Below are positions 1-8,324 of a DNA stretch of 40,146 nucleotides, in pieces (the stretch's first letter is position 1; the number at the start of each line of letters is the position of its first letter). This DNA is from Anaerolineales bacterium UBA3001 (GTDB taxonomy: Bacteria; Chloroflexota; Anaerolineae; Anaerolineales; UBA11657): NCBI GenBank assembly GCA_002346435.1, contig DDZT01000069.1, positions 1 through 40,146 on the forward strand, in the 5' to 3' direction. The notes below the pieces were generated by a model, which ran no database searches, was not told the origin of the DNA, and worked only from the letters and a program-made list of their open reading frames with translations. The translations under genes were made by a program, and so were the position numbers.

Positions 1-1795
1 TGTGCATATCCTCTGCATAAGCAACTGGAGATTGTTTCCATACTTGTTCTAGATTACCCCAAGGGTCTTCTCCCGTTTCATTACCAGTACACTCAGGACC
101 AATATCCGATGTTCCAAAAAAGCTAATATTATTCACGATCGAACGTTGTGCCACAGCAGCTGCAAACCGATCAGTATGCCCAACAATCCAGTTGGTCATA
201 AAGCCACCACAACTACCACCCGTTACTCCCATGCGCTTTTCATCCACATAACCACGCGCGATCAATTCATCAACCCCTGCCATCGTCTGCTCGTAATCCC
301 TGCCACCTTGATCTCCTTCGCTAGCCACCGTCCAAGCCTGGCCATAACCAGCTGTAGTACCGATTACGTTGAAGTAAGCAACCAGATAACCAGCATTGGC
401 TAAACTCTGAAACTCATGATTGAAATCCCAAGAAAACATAGAGCAATGTACATACAATACAAGTGGGTATTTGCGTTTCTCATCAAATCCAGGAGGCTTC
501 ATCAACCAAGCATGTACTTTTTCTCCTTGCCCAGCATCGAACCAATACATCTCTGGAGTAGCCAGCCAATGATCTCGTAACCATGGATTTATATCGGTCA
601 AACAACTACTATTACCTTGCTCCCATATGTATATATCACCAGGACTAGATGGATCTGCTAAACCATAAGCTACAGTACCACCTGCAGCAGGACTGTACTC
701 AAAAACCACTTGCTCGCCCTTGATCAACAGCTCTTTCTTACCTTTAACATCAATGCGATATAAATTTGTTGCAGCTTGTTCTGTCAACAGAAAATAAATC
801 CAAGGATCTCCACTAGGCCACTTGAGAGTAACATTGGTCAAACTTGGCCGCTGATCAGCCACCCCATAATTTCCAACCTCTTGATCCAATCCGGGCGCAA
901 GTTCGTGTGCTGTTTGTTTCTCAACATCAGCTAAATATGGAGTCATGAAAATCCTGCGGTTAGTAGGAGCAGGATGCGTATGCCCAGCAAAGGCTATATA
1001 TTTATCATCTTCGCCCCAGACTGGACTATGACATTTACCAACCCAATCTGGCAAAAGCCTGAAAGGTGCCCCGCCAGGATGGTCACAAATAAATATCTGA
1101 CCTTGACCAAGTTCTGTATTTTGCTCACGGGCAACACCAATGAACGCTAAACGCTCTCCACTATTACTCCATTTTGGCTCCGCATAATCACACTCACTAT
1201 GAGTGATTTGACGAAGTGCACCAGAATTCAATTCTAATACCCAAATCTGCAAAAACCGATCATGTACCCAACCTACACCATCTTGCTTGTAACGTAAACG
1301 CCGTACAACTTTAATGGCTGGTTTGGGTACACCATTGCGTGGTCCTCTATCATCTGGATTAGCTACAGGAGTCCAACGCACTCCAACAAGCCTATCTCCG
1401 CCAGATGACCAATCCAAGCTCGATATAGGCTCTCCATCAACCTCAAAAATCTCTTCTTCTTCAGTTTCAATAGAATATATATGCACTGCACTGCCTACCA
1501 CGTCAGCTTCCACAGAGCGCCAAGAATAAGCCAAACGGTTACCATCCTTACTCCATGCTATTGCCGAAGCTACACCAACCTCAGGCGTAAGACACTGACC
1601 CTCTGAACTATTCACACTCCTGAGATATACACGTGATATGTATCCATTAGAATCTGCGTGTGGCTGTTTTACTGTGTAGGCTACTGTTTGACCATTCGGA
1701 CTAAGGGTTATTTCATCTGCCCAAGAAAACTTAAGTAGATCCTCTGCAATCAATCCACGTTGTACACTGCCGTATTTGCTGTTCTCAATATCCAT
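1..1795 (-). CDS. S9 family peptidase (acylaminoacyl-peptidase-like), 3' end outside window
   Basis: This is a serine peptidase of the prolyl oligopeptidase clan, probably releasing amino acids or small peptides from short peptides. The reading frame opens at ATG 1795 and stays open to the window edge, giving about 598 residues. The N-terminal two thirds read as WD/TolB-like beta-propeller repeats, and the C-terminal part is an alpha/beta-hydrolase domain. The nucleophile elbow is GGSCGG, followed by FMTNWIVGHTDRF. The catalytic Asp and His should lie in the missing 60-80 residues. Two motifs are divergent: the usual HGGP near the oxyanion hole reads HCSM, and the usual NPRGS reads NVIGT. The gene starts 24 bases after the VOC gene and has only a weak ribosome binding site, so it is probably co-transcribed with it. 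The family is secure; the substrate is not known. Confidence 0.9.
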   Translation of the reverse strand, partial: MDIENSKYGSVQRGLIAEDLLKFSWADEITLSPNGQTVAYTVKQPHADSNGYISRVYLRSVNSSEGQCLTPEVGVASAIAWSKDGNRLAYSWRSVEADVVGSAVHIYSIETEEEEIFEVDGEPISSLDWSSGGDRLVGVRWTPVANPDDRGPRNGVPKPAIKVVRRLRYKQDGVGWVHDRFLQIWVLELNSGALRQITHSECDYAEPKWSNSGERLAFIGVAREQNTELGQGQIFICDHPGGAPFRLLPDWVGKCHSPVWGEDDKYIAFAGHTHPAPTNRRIFMTPYLADVEKQTAHELAPGLDQEVGNYGVADQRPSLTNVTLKWPSGDPWIYFLLTEQAATNLYRIDVKGKKELLIKGEQVVFEYSPAAGGTVAYGLADPSSPGDIYIWEQGNSSCLTDINPWLRDHWLATPEMYWFDAGQGEKVHAWLMKPPGFDEKRKYPLVLYVHCSMFSWDFNHEFQSLANAGYLVAYFNVIGTTAGYGQAWTVASEGDQGGRDYEQTMAGVDELIARGYVDEKRMGVTGGSCGGFMTNWIVGHTDRFAAAVAQRSIVNNISFFGTSDIGPECTGNETGEDPWGNLEQVWKQSPVAYAEDMH

Positions 1796-1819
1796 ATTCT
1801 AATACCAATAATGCCTCAA

Positions 1820-2713
1820 TCAATCCTCAGGATAATCCCAACTGTGTGAATGAGGCTGAATTAACTCAACAGTAAAAGTTACTCCGTCATCTGGATAAAC
1901 AAACGCTTCATAACCATCGTTAGCATCAAAAATCTTATCCTGATATATAGGTATGCCATTTTCGTTTAGATACCCAATATCATTCTCTATCGTATCCGTC
2001 TGCAAAGCAAGATGTTCCAACTCTTGACCACGTTCTTGTAGAAATTTGTTGACGCGAGATTCAGGGTTCCAGTTCTGCACAATGTGTAACCAACATTCGT
2101 TCCCTAGCAATACTCTAGCATCAAGCTGCATACCTTGCCCTTGATCATCACGGAAATCGCGAGCAGGCAACCCAAACAGATTCTCGAATCTTTCACATGC
2201 TGACTTTAAATCATCAACACCTACGCCTATATGATGAAGTCGAAGCAGACCCATTGTATCGCTTATGGCTTCTTGACCTACATCCTCAGGATAAGTCCAA
2301 CTTGTAGCATGAGGTTGAATCAATTCAATAGTAAAACCAATCCCATCTTCAGGATATACAAAAGCCTCATATCCATCATTGGCATCGAAAATCTTGTCTT
2401 GAAAAATGGGCACGCCCATATCGCGAATACGTTGCACATCAGACTCTATATCATCAGTTTCCAAAGCTATATGCTCAAGCCCTTCACCAACATTTTCCAC
2501 GAATTGATAAACTCTTGAGTTAGGATCCCAATTATGTACGATATGAATCCAACAATCATTTCCAAGTAAAATCCGAGAATCATGCTGCATACCTTTACCC
2601 TGATCGTCACGGAAATCACGAGCCTTTAAACCATACACTTTTTCGAATTTGTTGAGAGTGCCTTGAAAATCTTTCACCGCAATGCCAATGTGCTGTACAC
2701 GAACAATTGTCAT
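1820..2713 (-). CDS. Tandem-duplicated VOC (glyoxalase/epimerase-fold) protein
   Basis: The 297 residues hold two vicinal-oxygen-chelate domains, about residues 5-137 and 158-290. The halves align without gaps at a constant offset of 153 residues and are very similar, for example ARDFRDDQG at 31 and 184, and QDKIFDANDGYEAFVYP at 105 and 258. Likely metal ligands are present in both halves: H8/H161, H81/H234 and E130/E283. The EHIALETDDI segment resembles methylmalonyl-CoA epimerase and HPPD-like members of the superfamily. A good AGGAG ribosome binding site precedes the ATG. The S9 peptidase follows directly. The reaction cannot be named: isomerase, dioxygenase, lyase and resistance roles all occur in this fold. 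Confidence 0.88.
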   Translation of the reverse strand: MTIVRVQHIGIAVKDFQGTLNKFEKVYGLKARDFRDDQGKGMQHDSRILLGNDCWIHIVHNWDPNSRVYQFVENVGEGLEHIALETDDIESDVQRIRDMGVPIFQDKIFDANDGYEAFVYPEDGIGFTIELIQPHATSWTYPEDVGQEAISDTMGLLRLHHIGVGVDDLKSACERFENLFGLPARDFRDDQGQGMQLDARVLLGNECWLHIVQNWNPESRVNKFLQERGQELEHLALQTDTIENDIGYLNENGIPIYQDKIFDANDGYEAFVYPDDGVTFTVELIQPHSHSWDYPED

Positions 2714-2763
2714 ACTACTAATCTCCTATTAATTACTTATACGAACTCACAAGTACAATTTAT

Positions 2764-2793
2764 ATATTACGCATATGTTGTCTGTCTGAACAA
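2764..2793 (-). promoter_or_regulatory. Candidate promoter of the VOC-peptidase operon
   Basis: Read on the minus strand, TTGTTC (2793-2788) and TAATAT (2769-2764) are separated by 18 bases and lie about 50 bases before the VOC start. An inverted repeat, CAGAGACA (2794-2801) and TGTCTCTG (2829-2836), begins right behind the -35 box and could be an operator. It is judged by consensus only. Confidence 0.35.
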
Positions 2794-2900
2794 CAGAGAC
2801 ACACTAATTCTACCACCAGAAAAAAAGTTGTCTCTGGAAGCTACTGATCTAGAGTAGATAATCTGCCGTAATGCTTTGTAAAGTTGAGGTAGCTGCAATG

Positions 2901-2929
2901 AACAAAGCCCGCTTTAAGCGGGCTTTGTT
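2901..2929 (-). terminator. Rho-independent terminator after the 68-residue gene
   Basis: A perfect 12-bp stem (2901-2912 with 2918-2929) closes a 5-base loop. The stem core is GCCCGC/GCGGGC and the outer part is AACAAA/TTTGTT, so each strand ends in a T-rich stretch. It lies 8 bases past the stop of the small minus-strand gene. It also separates that gene from the VOC operon promoter. Confidence 0.85.
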
Positions 2930-2937
2930 TCCCTTCG

Positions 2938-3144
2938 TTATTCTACAGGTACATTCATTGCGTCCCAATCGGATTTACTACAAAACTTCGTCACATTACG
3001 ACCATCAGGAAGTTTTCCACGAAACGCATAGCGAGTTCTTTCCGAACCATTCTTTGTAGTAGAAGTATAACTAGTCTTCTTTATCTGAGCCTCTTCAAGC
3101 GAAACCTTCGTGCGGTTCTTTACATCATAAAACTCTACTGACAT
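2938..3144 (-). CDS. Small conserved-looking protein of unknown function (68 aa)
   Basis: I do not recognise a named family. The frame stays open up to 3198, but the ATG at 3144 has an excellent AAGGAGG ribosome binding site 8 bases upstream, so the product is 68 residues beginning MSVEFYDV. It is hydrophilic and rich in Lys, Ser and Thr, with no signal peptide or membrane segment. It contains a KKTSYTSTTKNGSERTRYAF stretch and one Cys in KFCSKSDWD. The composition and likely beta-strand pattern would suit a small nucleic-acid-binding or structural protein, but that is a guess. It is a single-gene unit with its own strong terminator, which argues that it is a real and well expressed gene. Confidence 0.72.
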   Translation of the reverse strand: MSVEFYDVKNRTKVSLEEAQIKKTSYTSTTKNGSERTRYAFRGKLPDGRNVTKFCSKSDWDAMNVPVE

Positions 3145-3372
3145 TATACTGGCCTCCTTACCGGAAGTTTGGAATGACGACAGCGGGCCTGCCATCATGT
3201 ATTCATAAATATTCTACTTTGCCCGAGGCCCTGCTCGAGACAGACTAATAAACTAATCGATAAAACCACCATGGTTTCACCGTACACCAAGTATTAGCAC
3301 TATTAAGATTATACACTAAATGCTACTCAGTAGGTATGCTGAATATAACCAAAGAATAACTGCATAAAACTA

Positions 3373-3378
3373 TATAAT
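3373..3378 (+). promoter_or_regulatory. -10 box of homocysteine methyltransferase, likely leaderless
   Basis: A perfect TATAAT ends 7 bases before the ATG at 3386, which places the expected transcription start at or next to the start codon. No ribosome binding site is visible and no clear -35 box was found. Confidence 0.5.
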
Positions 3379-3385
3379 ATGAACA

Positions 3386-4309
3386 ATGAGCATGAACAAT
3401 ATAAGCAATAGCAGACATAATACTCGCAAACGCTCGCTAGAACGTAAACTCGGATATGAAACGCTACTACTAGATGGAGCAACTGGAACCGAGCTTGAAC
3501 GACGTGGAGTAGATATTAGTCTACCACTATGGTCTGCACGAGCAATCTTACATGCTCCAGAGGTGTTGATGCAAATTCATCTTGATTATCTGCTGGCCGG
3601 AGCAGATATCATCACTGCAAATACATTTCGAACACATCGCCACAACCTCGTGTCATCTGGAATGGATGGTCAAGCTACATCAATAACTCATAAAGCAGTC
3701 GCAATAGCTCAAAAATCAGTCAGGTTTTCTAACAATCCTTCTGCTTTTGTAGCAGGTTCCATAGCTCCTTTAGGAGACAGTTATACACCTTCTAATATGC
3801 TTTCAGCAAGCACATTAGAAGAAGAGCACTGCTTAATGTCGAATATTCTTGCATCTAGTGGGGTAGATTTGATACTAGTTGAAACTATGAATACAATTAT
3901 AGAAGCAGAAATTGCTACAAGAGCCGCAATTTCCACCGGATGTCCAACCTTCATAAGTTTGGTGTGCGACCGTGACGGATCACTATTATCAGGTGAGAGT
4001 CTATGTGATGCTGCAGCATCACTTGTACCATTAAAACCGCATGCAATACTCCTCAACTGCACTTCAGCTATTGATGTGCTTAGCGCACTACAAAAACTAC
4101 GAAAATACACAAGTTTACCTATAGGTGCATATGCTAATGTAGGATACTTAAATAAGGACAAACACTGGATCCAAACTAAAGCTGTTGAGCCAGATTATTA
4201 TGCTAAATGCGCACTAAGCTGGAACAAAGCAGGTGCTACGCTAATTGGTGGATGTTGTGGGACACAGCCAGACCACATTGCCACTCTTAGAGATATGTTT
4301 CCCTGGTAA
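3386..4309 (+). CDS. Homocysteine S-methyltransferase family protein (MmuM/MetH N-terminal type)
   Basis: A zinc-dependent cytosolic methyltransferase that transfers a methyl group to homocysteine, or in related enzymes to another thiol acceptor, from a donor such as S-methylmethionine or betaine. The 307 residues form a complete TIM barrel of normal family length. LLLDGATGTELERRG (about 27-41) is the N-terminal signature. The zinc ligands are C225 in LLNC and C290-C291 in GGCCGT. About 20 basic N-terminal residues precede the barrel. ATG 3386 is chosen because of the -10 box just upstream; ATG 3392 is possible. It is followed 63 bases later by a DAO-type FAD oxidoreductase, a pairing that would suit catabolism of methylated amines or betaines. 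The donor cannot be read from the sequence. Confidence 0.88.
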   Translation: MSMNNISNSRHNTRKRSLERKLGYETLLLDGATGTELERRGVDISLPLWSARAILHAPEVLMQIHLDYLLAGADIITANTFRTHRHNLVSSGMDGQATSITHKAVAIAQKSVRFSNNPSAFVAGSIAPLGDSYTPSNMLSASTLEEEHCLMSNILASSGVDLILVETMNTIIEAEIATRAAISTGCPTFISLVCDRDGSLLSGESLCDAAASLVPLKPHAILLNCTSAIDVLSALQKLRKYTSLPIGAYANVGYLNKDKHWIQTKAVEPDYYAKCALSWNKAGATLIGGCCGTQPDHIATLRDMFPW

Positions 4310-4372
4310 AAGTAATATACTAATCAAGTTTAACCATTATTTCATAGTGCCAAGGAACTAAACTGCCACAAA

Positions 4373-5563
4373 ATGTCAAATATTAAAAAAACATCCTACG
4401 ATGTGATAATTGTTGGTGGTGGAGCTATGGGATGCTCAATAGCCTACAATCTAATTAATTTTGACAACAATCTTGATGTTGCGATTATAGAGAAAGATCC
4501 AACCTACTCAAAAGCCTCTACATTGCTGTCTGAAGGCAACATTAGGGTCCAATTTAATGTCAAAGAGAACATTGAAATATCCTTGTTCGGAATACAATTC
4601 CTCAGCAAGTTTTCAGAAAAAATGGCCGTGCTTAATGACAAACCTGACGTAAACTTTCGACAGCAAGGTAACCTTTTTGTTGTAGACAAACAAAATTACG
4701 AGGAAGCTAAGCGTGGATTCGCACTACAAAAAAACCTAGGTTGTCAAGTGGAATGGCTTAACCCCGACCAAATACACCATTATTATCCATATTACAATCT
4801 ATCCAACTGTCTAGCTGCAACTTATGGCAGCCACGATGGTACCATAACACCAAGCGCCGTACTAGCAGGTTATAAAAACAAGGCTATTTCACTAGGTGTA
4901 AATTTGGTCACTGACACTGTTTCCAGAATAATGACAGAAAATGATCATGTGAATGGTGTCGAATTAGATAAAGGACACTACATAAGCTCTAAAATCGTGG
5001 TCAATGCGGCGGGGGCCTGGGCTCCAATCATAGCTAGTACAGCCGACATTAATTTGCCCATTGTACCAGTGAAACGTCAGGTTACAGTCATAGATTCTGG
5101 TCTCAGACCTACAAATTTGCTTCCGGTTATATTTTTCTCCTCTGGATTATATTGTTTCCACGAAGGTCAGGGCGTATTCACATGTGCTCGTTCGAGACCA
5201 AACGATCTTATAACATATGATGACTTCAATTGGGATAGCAAAGTATTCTACGATTCGCTCTGGAGTGAGCTACTTGAAGTCATCCCTGAATTTGATAGAT
5301 TAAAAGTTAAAAGTGGATGGGCCGGACTTTATGCAGAAAACACTTTTGACGGTAATGCAATTCTGGGTGAGTGGCCCAACCTAAAAGGTTTTTTTCTTGC
5401 AAATGGATTTTCTGGACATGGACTCCAGCAATGTCATGCAGTAGGACGCTACATTGCCGAATTGATATTACACAAAAGTCCTGCAATAGATCTCTCCATT
5501 TTTTCTCCAAAACGAATAATCAAAAACAAGCCAGTATACGAAGGTAGAAGCAAAATCATATGA
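4373..5563 (+). CDS. FAD-dependent oxidoreductase of the DAO family
   Basis: The 396-residue protein resembles sarcosine, dimethylglycine and glycine oxidases, which oxidise secondary or tertiary amino acids. VIIVGGGAMGCSIAYNL (11-27) is the FAD-binding Rossmann motif. The C-terminal GWAGLYAENTFDG and FFLANGFSGHGLQQ segments are the usual DAO substrate/FAD signatures. No signal peptide or membrane segment is visible, so it is probably cytosolic. The AAGGAA before the ATG lies about 14 bases away, so the start is somewhat uncertain. It sits between the homocysteine methyltransferase and E2/E3 genes on the same strand. A demethylating role beside the methyltransferase is inference from context. 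Confidence 0.85.
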   Translation: MSNIKKTSYDVIIVGGGAMGCSIAYNLINFDNNLDVAIIEKDPTYSKASTLLSEGNIRVQFNVKENIEISLFGIQFLSKFSEKMAVLNDKPDVNFRQQGNLFVVDKQNYEEAKRGFALQKNLGCQVEWLNPDQIHHYYPYYNLSNCLAATYGSHDGTITPSAVLAGYKNKAISLGVNLVTDTVSRIMTENDHVNGVELDKGHYISSKIVVNAAGAWAPIIASTADINLPIVPVKRQVTVIDSGLRPTNLLPVIFFSSGLYCFHEGQGVFTCARSRPNDLITYDDFNWDSKVFYDSLWSELLEVIPEFDRLKVKSGWAGLYAENTFDGNAILGEWPNLKGFFLANGFSGHGLQQCHAVGRYIAELILHKSPAIDLSIFSPKRIIKNKPVYEGRSKII

Positions 5564-5620
5564 GATTTAGTCAATTGTTATGTCTAGATACATTAGAAAC
5601 CTAAATCACATTATTCTTTT

Positions 5621-5668
5621 TTGACACATGGTACACTTTTTATACCTGTCAGTGCGATAGAATCAGGA
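5621..5668 (+). promoter_or_regulatory. Candidate promoter and ribosome binding site of the E2-E3 pair
   Basis: A consensus TTGACA lies at 5621-5626. No -10 box has ideal spacing: TATACC at 5641-5646 is 14 bases away. AGGAG at 5664-5668 sits 7 bases before the ATG and is a convincing ribosome binding site. Confidence 0.4.
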
Positions 5669-5675
5669 GAAAACA

Positions 5676-6839
5676 ATGCCTACCAAAATAACAATGCCGA
5701 AACTAGGTGAAAGCGTAGTGGAAGGTACAATAAACAAATGGCTAGTCCAAGAAGGTGACAAAGTACAACAATATGATCCTATTCTTGAAATCACTACTGA
5801 CAAAGTGGACGCAGAGATACCTTGTAGCACAAGCGGAACAATACTCAAGTTACTTGTTTCTGAGGGCGACACAGTAAAGGTAGGTGTCCTTTTAGGTTGG
5901 ATAGGAGAACCTAATGAGGTTATTGACACTCAATCAAATGATAATTTGCAAACATCAAATTTAACAAAAACTGTAGATCATCCATCAACCACAAAGTCAA
6001 CACCACAGGAAACTTACATATCCCCAGTAGTCAAAAAAATGATTGCGGAAAACAATCTTGATATCACTCAGATAAAGGGTACTGGACAAGATGGAAGAAT
6101 CACCAAAAAAGATGTGCAAACATTTGTGAATGCGAAAAGCCACTCGGCAGCAATTGAGCCTTCATCTCTCGAACTCAGTATGACCCCAATGCGAAAAACA
6201 ATTGCCCAACATATGGTACAAAGCAAGCACACTTCAGCCCATGTCACCACTGTCTTTGAAGTTGATATGACCAACATTGTTGTCCATCGAAAGACAAATC
6301 ATACATCTTATGCAGACAATGATATCAAACTGACATATACTGCTTACTTCCTTTACGCATGTGCTTTAGCTCTGTCATCACACAAAATAATAAACAGTAT
6401 GATTGTGGATGATAAGATTTTAATAAAAGATGATATCAATATAGGTTTTGCGGTTTCATTAGGAGAGGACGGACTAATCGTACCGGTCATTAGAGAAACT
6501 GACAAAAAAACCCTTGCCAAACTAGCACATGAACTCAACGATCTAGCTACGCGTGCCCGTTCGCACCAACTCCAGCCGGATGAAGTACAGCATGGTACCT
6601 TCACAATAACCAATCACGGAGTGTTTGGTTCTGTAGTAGCAACTGCAATAATAAACCAGCCTCAATGTGCCATCTTGGGAATAGGTGCAATACAAAAACG
6701 CGTAGTAGTAATAGAGGATATAATGGAAATCCGTCCTATGGTGTACATATCACTCACTTTCGACCATCGCATAATAGACGGAGCATACGCTGACGAATTT
6801 CTAAAGAAAGTGAAAACTGAATTGGAGCAATGGACATAG
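5676..6839 (+). CDS. Dihydrolipoamide acyltransferase, E2 of a 2-oxoacid dehydrogenase complex
   Basis: E2 transfers the acyl group from E1 via its lipoyl arm to CoA and forms the core of the complex. The 387 residues show one lipoyl domain (about 3-77) with lipoylated Lys43 in TDKVDAE, then a linker. A peripheral-subunit-binding domain (about 115-150, ISPVVKKMIAENNLDI) follows. The catalytic domain (about 165-385) has the active-site motif DHRIIDG with H364 and D368. It lies one base upstream of the E3 gene and shares its promoter. No E1 alpha/beta gene is present in the window, so whether the substrate is pyruvate, 2-oxoglutarate or a branched-chain acid cannot be decided. The single lipoyl domain fits any of them. 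Confidence 0.92.
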   Translation: MPTKITMPKLGESVVEGTINKWLVQEGDKVQQYDPILEITTDKVDAEIPCSTSGTILKLLVSEGDTVKVGVLLGWIGEPNEVIDTQSNDNLQTSNLTKTVDHPSTTKSTPQETYISPVVKKMIAENNLDITQIKGTGQDGRITKKDVQTFVNAKSHSAAIEPSSLELSMTPMRKTIAQHMVQSKHTSAHVTTVFEVDMTNIVVHRKTNHTSYADNDIKLTYTAYFLYACALALSSHKIINSMIVDDKILIKDDINIGFAVSLGEDGLIVPVIRETDKKTLAKLAHELNDLATRARSHQLQPDEVQHGTFTITNHGVFGSVVATAIINQPQCAILGIGAIQKRVVVIEDIMEIRPMVYISLTFDHRIIDGAYADEFLKKVKTELEQWT

Positions 6840-6840
6840 T

Positions 6841-8235
6841 ATGAATTACGACATAATAGTGATTGGCGCCGGACCTGGCGGATATGTATGCGCCATTAGA
6901 GCTAGTCAGTTGGGACAAAAAGTAGCCATTATTGATAAGGAGTGGTTAGGCGGAGTGTGCTTGAACATTGGTTGCATACCCAGCAAAACACTACTTAAGA
7001 ACGCAGAGATTGTTAACATTATTCGCAACCGTAGCAAAGAATTTGGGTTTGCTTTTGAAAACTTAGATATTGATTATAGCGTTGCTGTACGTAGATCTAG
7101 AAAGGTGTCCCAGAGACTAACCAAAGGCATCACGTATCTGATGAAGAAAAACAATATAGATGTCCATATGGGCAAAGCGCGTGTCAAATCAGCAAATGAA
7201 GTAGATATCATACAAGTAAATGGAAAAACCAAAACAATCAACGCCAAAAACATTGTGGTGGCCAGCGGAGCACGACCAAAACATCCAAGGCAATTCAAAG
7301 CAGATAACAGAAACATTATCACTTACAAAGATGCCATACTACAAGAGCAACACCCTAAATCAGTAATTATTATTGGGGGTGGAGCAATCGGCGTAGAATT
7401 TGCTACCATTTGGAATTCGTATGGCAGCCAAGTCACAATCGTAGAAATGATGCATAACATCTTGCCGATGGAGGATATTGAAATTAGTACTGAACTAACA
7501 AGATCTCTAACCAAAGCTGGCATACGTATAATTAGTAACACAAAAGTAGAACACATCAATGTGGACGGACCAAACATCAGTCTTGAGATATCAAACAATA
7601 ATGATCATAGCTCAATAAGTGCCGACCAAGTATTAGTTGCCATTGGATTCACTCCTAACACCCAAGGTTTGGGTCTAGAGACCATAGGCGTCGAAATGGA
7701 TTCGCAAGGCTTTGTTAAGATTGATGACAGAATGTCTACCAACATAGACAACGTGTATGCCATTGGAGATGTGACCGGCAAACTTCTACTTGCTCACGTG
7801 GCATCTGCACAAGGTATTGTAGTAGCAGAAACAATTGCCGGACATCCAACCGTGACACTTGACTATAAAATGTTACCCAGAGCTACCTATTGTCATCCAG
7901 AGGTAGCATCCTTTGGTTACACTGAACTTGAAGCTCAAGAATCTGGCTATGATACAAAAATATCTAAGTTCAGATTCAGTGCAAATGGCAAAGCGCTTGG
8001 TATGGGCGATCATAATGGTTGGATAAAAATAGTAGGTGATAACAAAGACAACACTATTTTAGGAGTACATCTCATTGGACCTCAAGTGACTGAGTTGCTA
8101 CCTGAATTATCTTTAGCGTATAATATGCAACTAACTGCTGAGGATATAGCAAGAAATGTTCATGCACATCCAACTCTTTCAGAAGCAATAATGGAGACTG
8201 CCCAAGGTTTAGTTGACGAAACAATCCACGCATAA
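6841..8235 (+). CDS. lpdA: Dihydrolipoamide dehydrogenase (E3)
   Basis: E3 re-oxidises the dihydrolipoyl arm of E2 and passes electrons through FAD and a redox disulfide to NAD+. The protein has 464 residues, the normal length. GAGPGGYVCAIRASQLG (9-25) binds FAD, GGVCLNIGCIPSK (38-50) carries the redox pair C40/C45, and IIIGGGAIGVEFA is the NAD-binding motif. The C-terminal HAHPTLSE supplies the catalytic pair H443/E448. The start is one base after the E2 stop, which indicates tight translational coupling. It could also serve a glycine cleavage system, since lipoamide dehydrogenases are shared. Confidence 0.95.
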   Translation: MNYDIIVIGAGPGGYVCAIRASQLGQKVAIIDKEWLGGVCLNIGCIPSKTLLKNAEIVNIIRNRSKEFGFAFENLDIDYSVAVRRSRKVSQRLTKGITYLMKKNNIDVHMGKARVKSANEVDIIQVNGKTKTINAKNIVVASGARPKHPRQFKADNRNIITYKDAILQEQHPKSVIIIGGGAIGVEFATIWNSYGSQVTIVEMMHNILPMEDIEISTELTRSLTKAGIRIISNTKVEHINVDGPNISLEISNNNDHSSISADQVLVAIGFTPNTQGLGLETIGVEMDSQGFVKIDDRMSTNIDNVYAIGDVTGKLLLAHVASAQGIVVAETIAGHPTVTLDYKMLPRATYCHPEVASFGYTELEAQESGYDTKISKFRFSANGKALGMGDHNGWIKIVGDNKDNTILGVHLIGPQVTELLPELSLAYNMQLTAEDIARNVHAHPTLSEAIMETAQGLVDETIHA

Positions 8236-8324
8236 ATATAGGTTTTTTACAAAAATTTAACAACATTCTCATACAATTGGAACTTACAGTTAGAATATTA
8301 AAATAATTACTAAGAGTTTTTGAT

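Noticed and set aside
146..403. Plus-strand open frame of 85 codons near the left edge
   Set aside because: It is antisense to the conserved catalytic domain of the S9 peptidase.
3145..3198. Longer N terminus for the small orphan protein
   Set aside because: The internal ATG at 3144 has an AAGGAGG site at ideal spacing; the upstream start has none.
4005..4022. Perfect 18-base palindrome GTGATGCTGCAGCATCAC in the homocysteine methyltransferase gene
   Set aside because: A palindrome of this length is expected by chance about 0.15 times in 40 kb, and it lies inside an ordinary Cys-Asp-Ala-Ala-Ala stretch.
5564..5621. Terminator after the DAO oxidoreductase (GATTTAG/CTAAATC arms followed by a T run)
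   Set aside because: The arms are only 7 bases, AT-rich and 30 bases apart, so a stable hairpin is unlikely.
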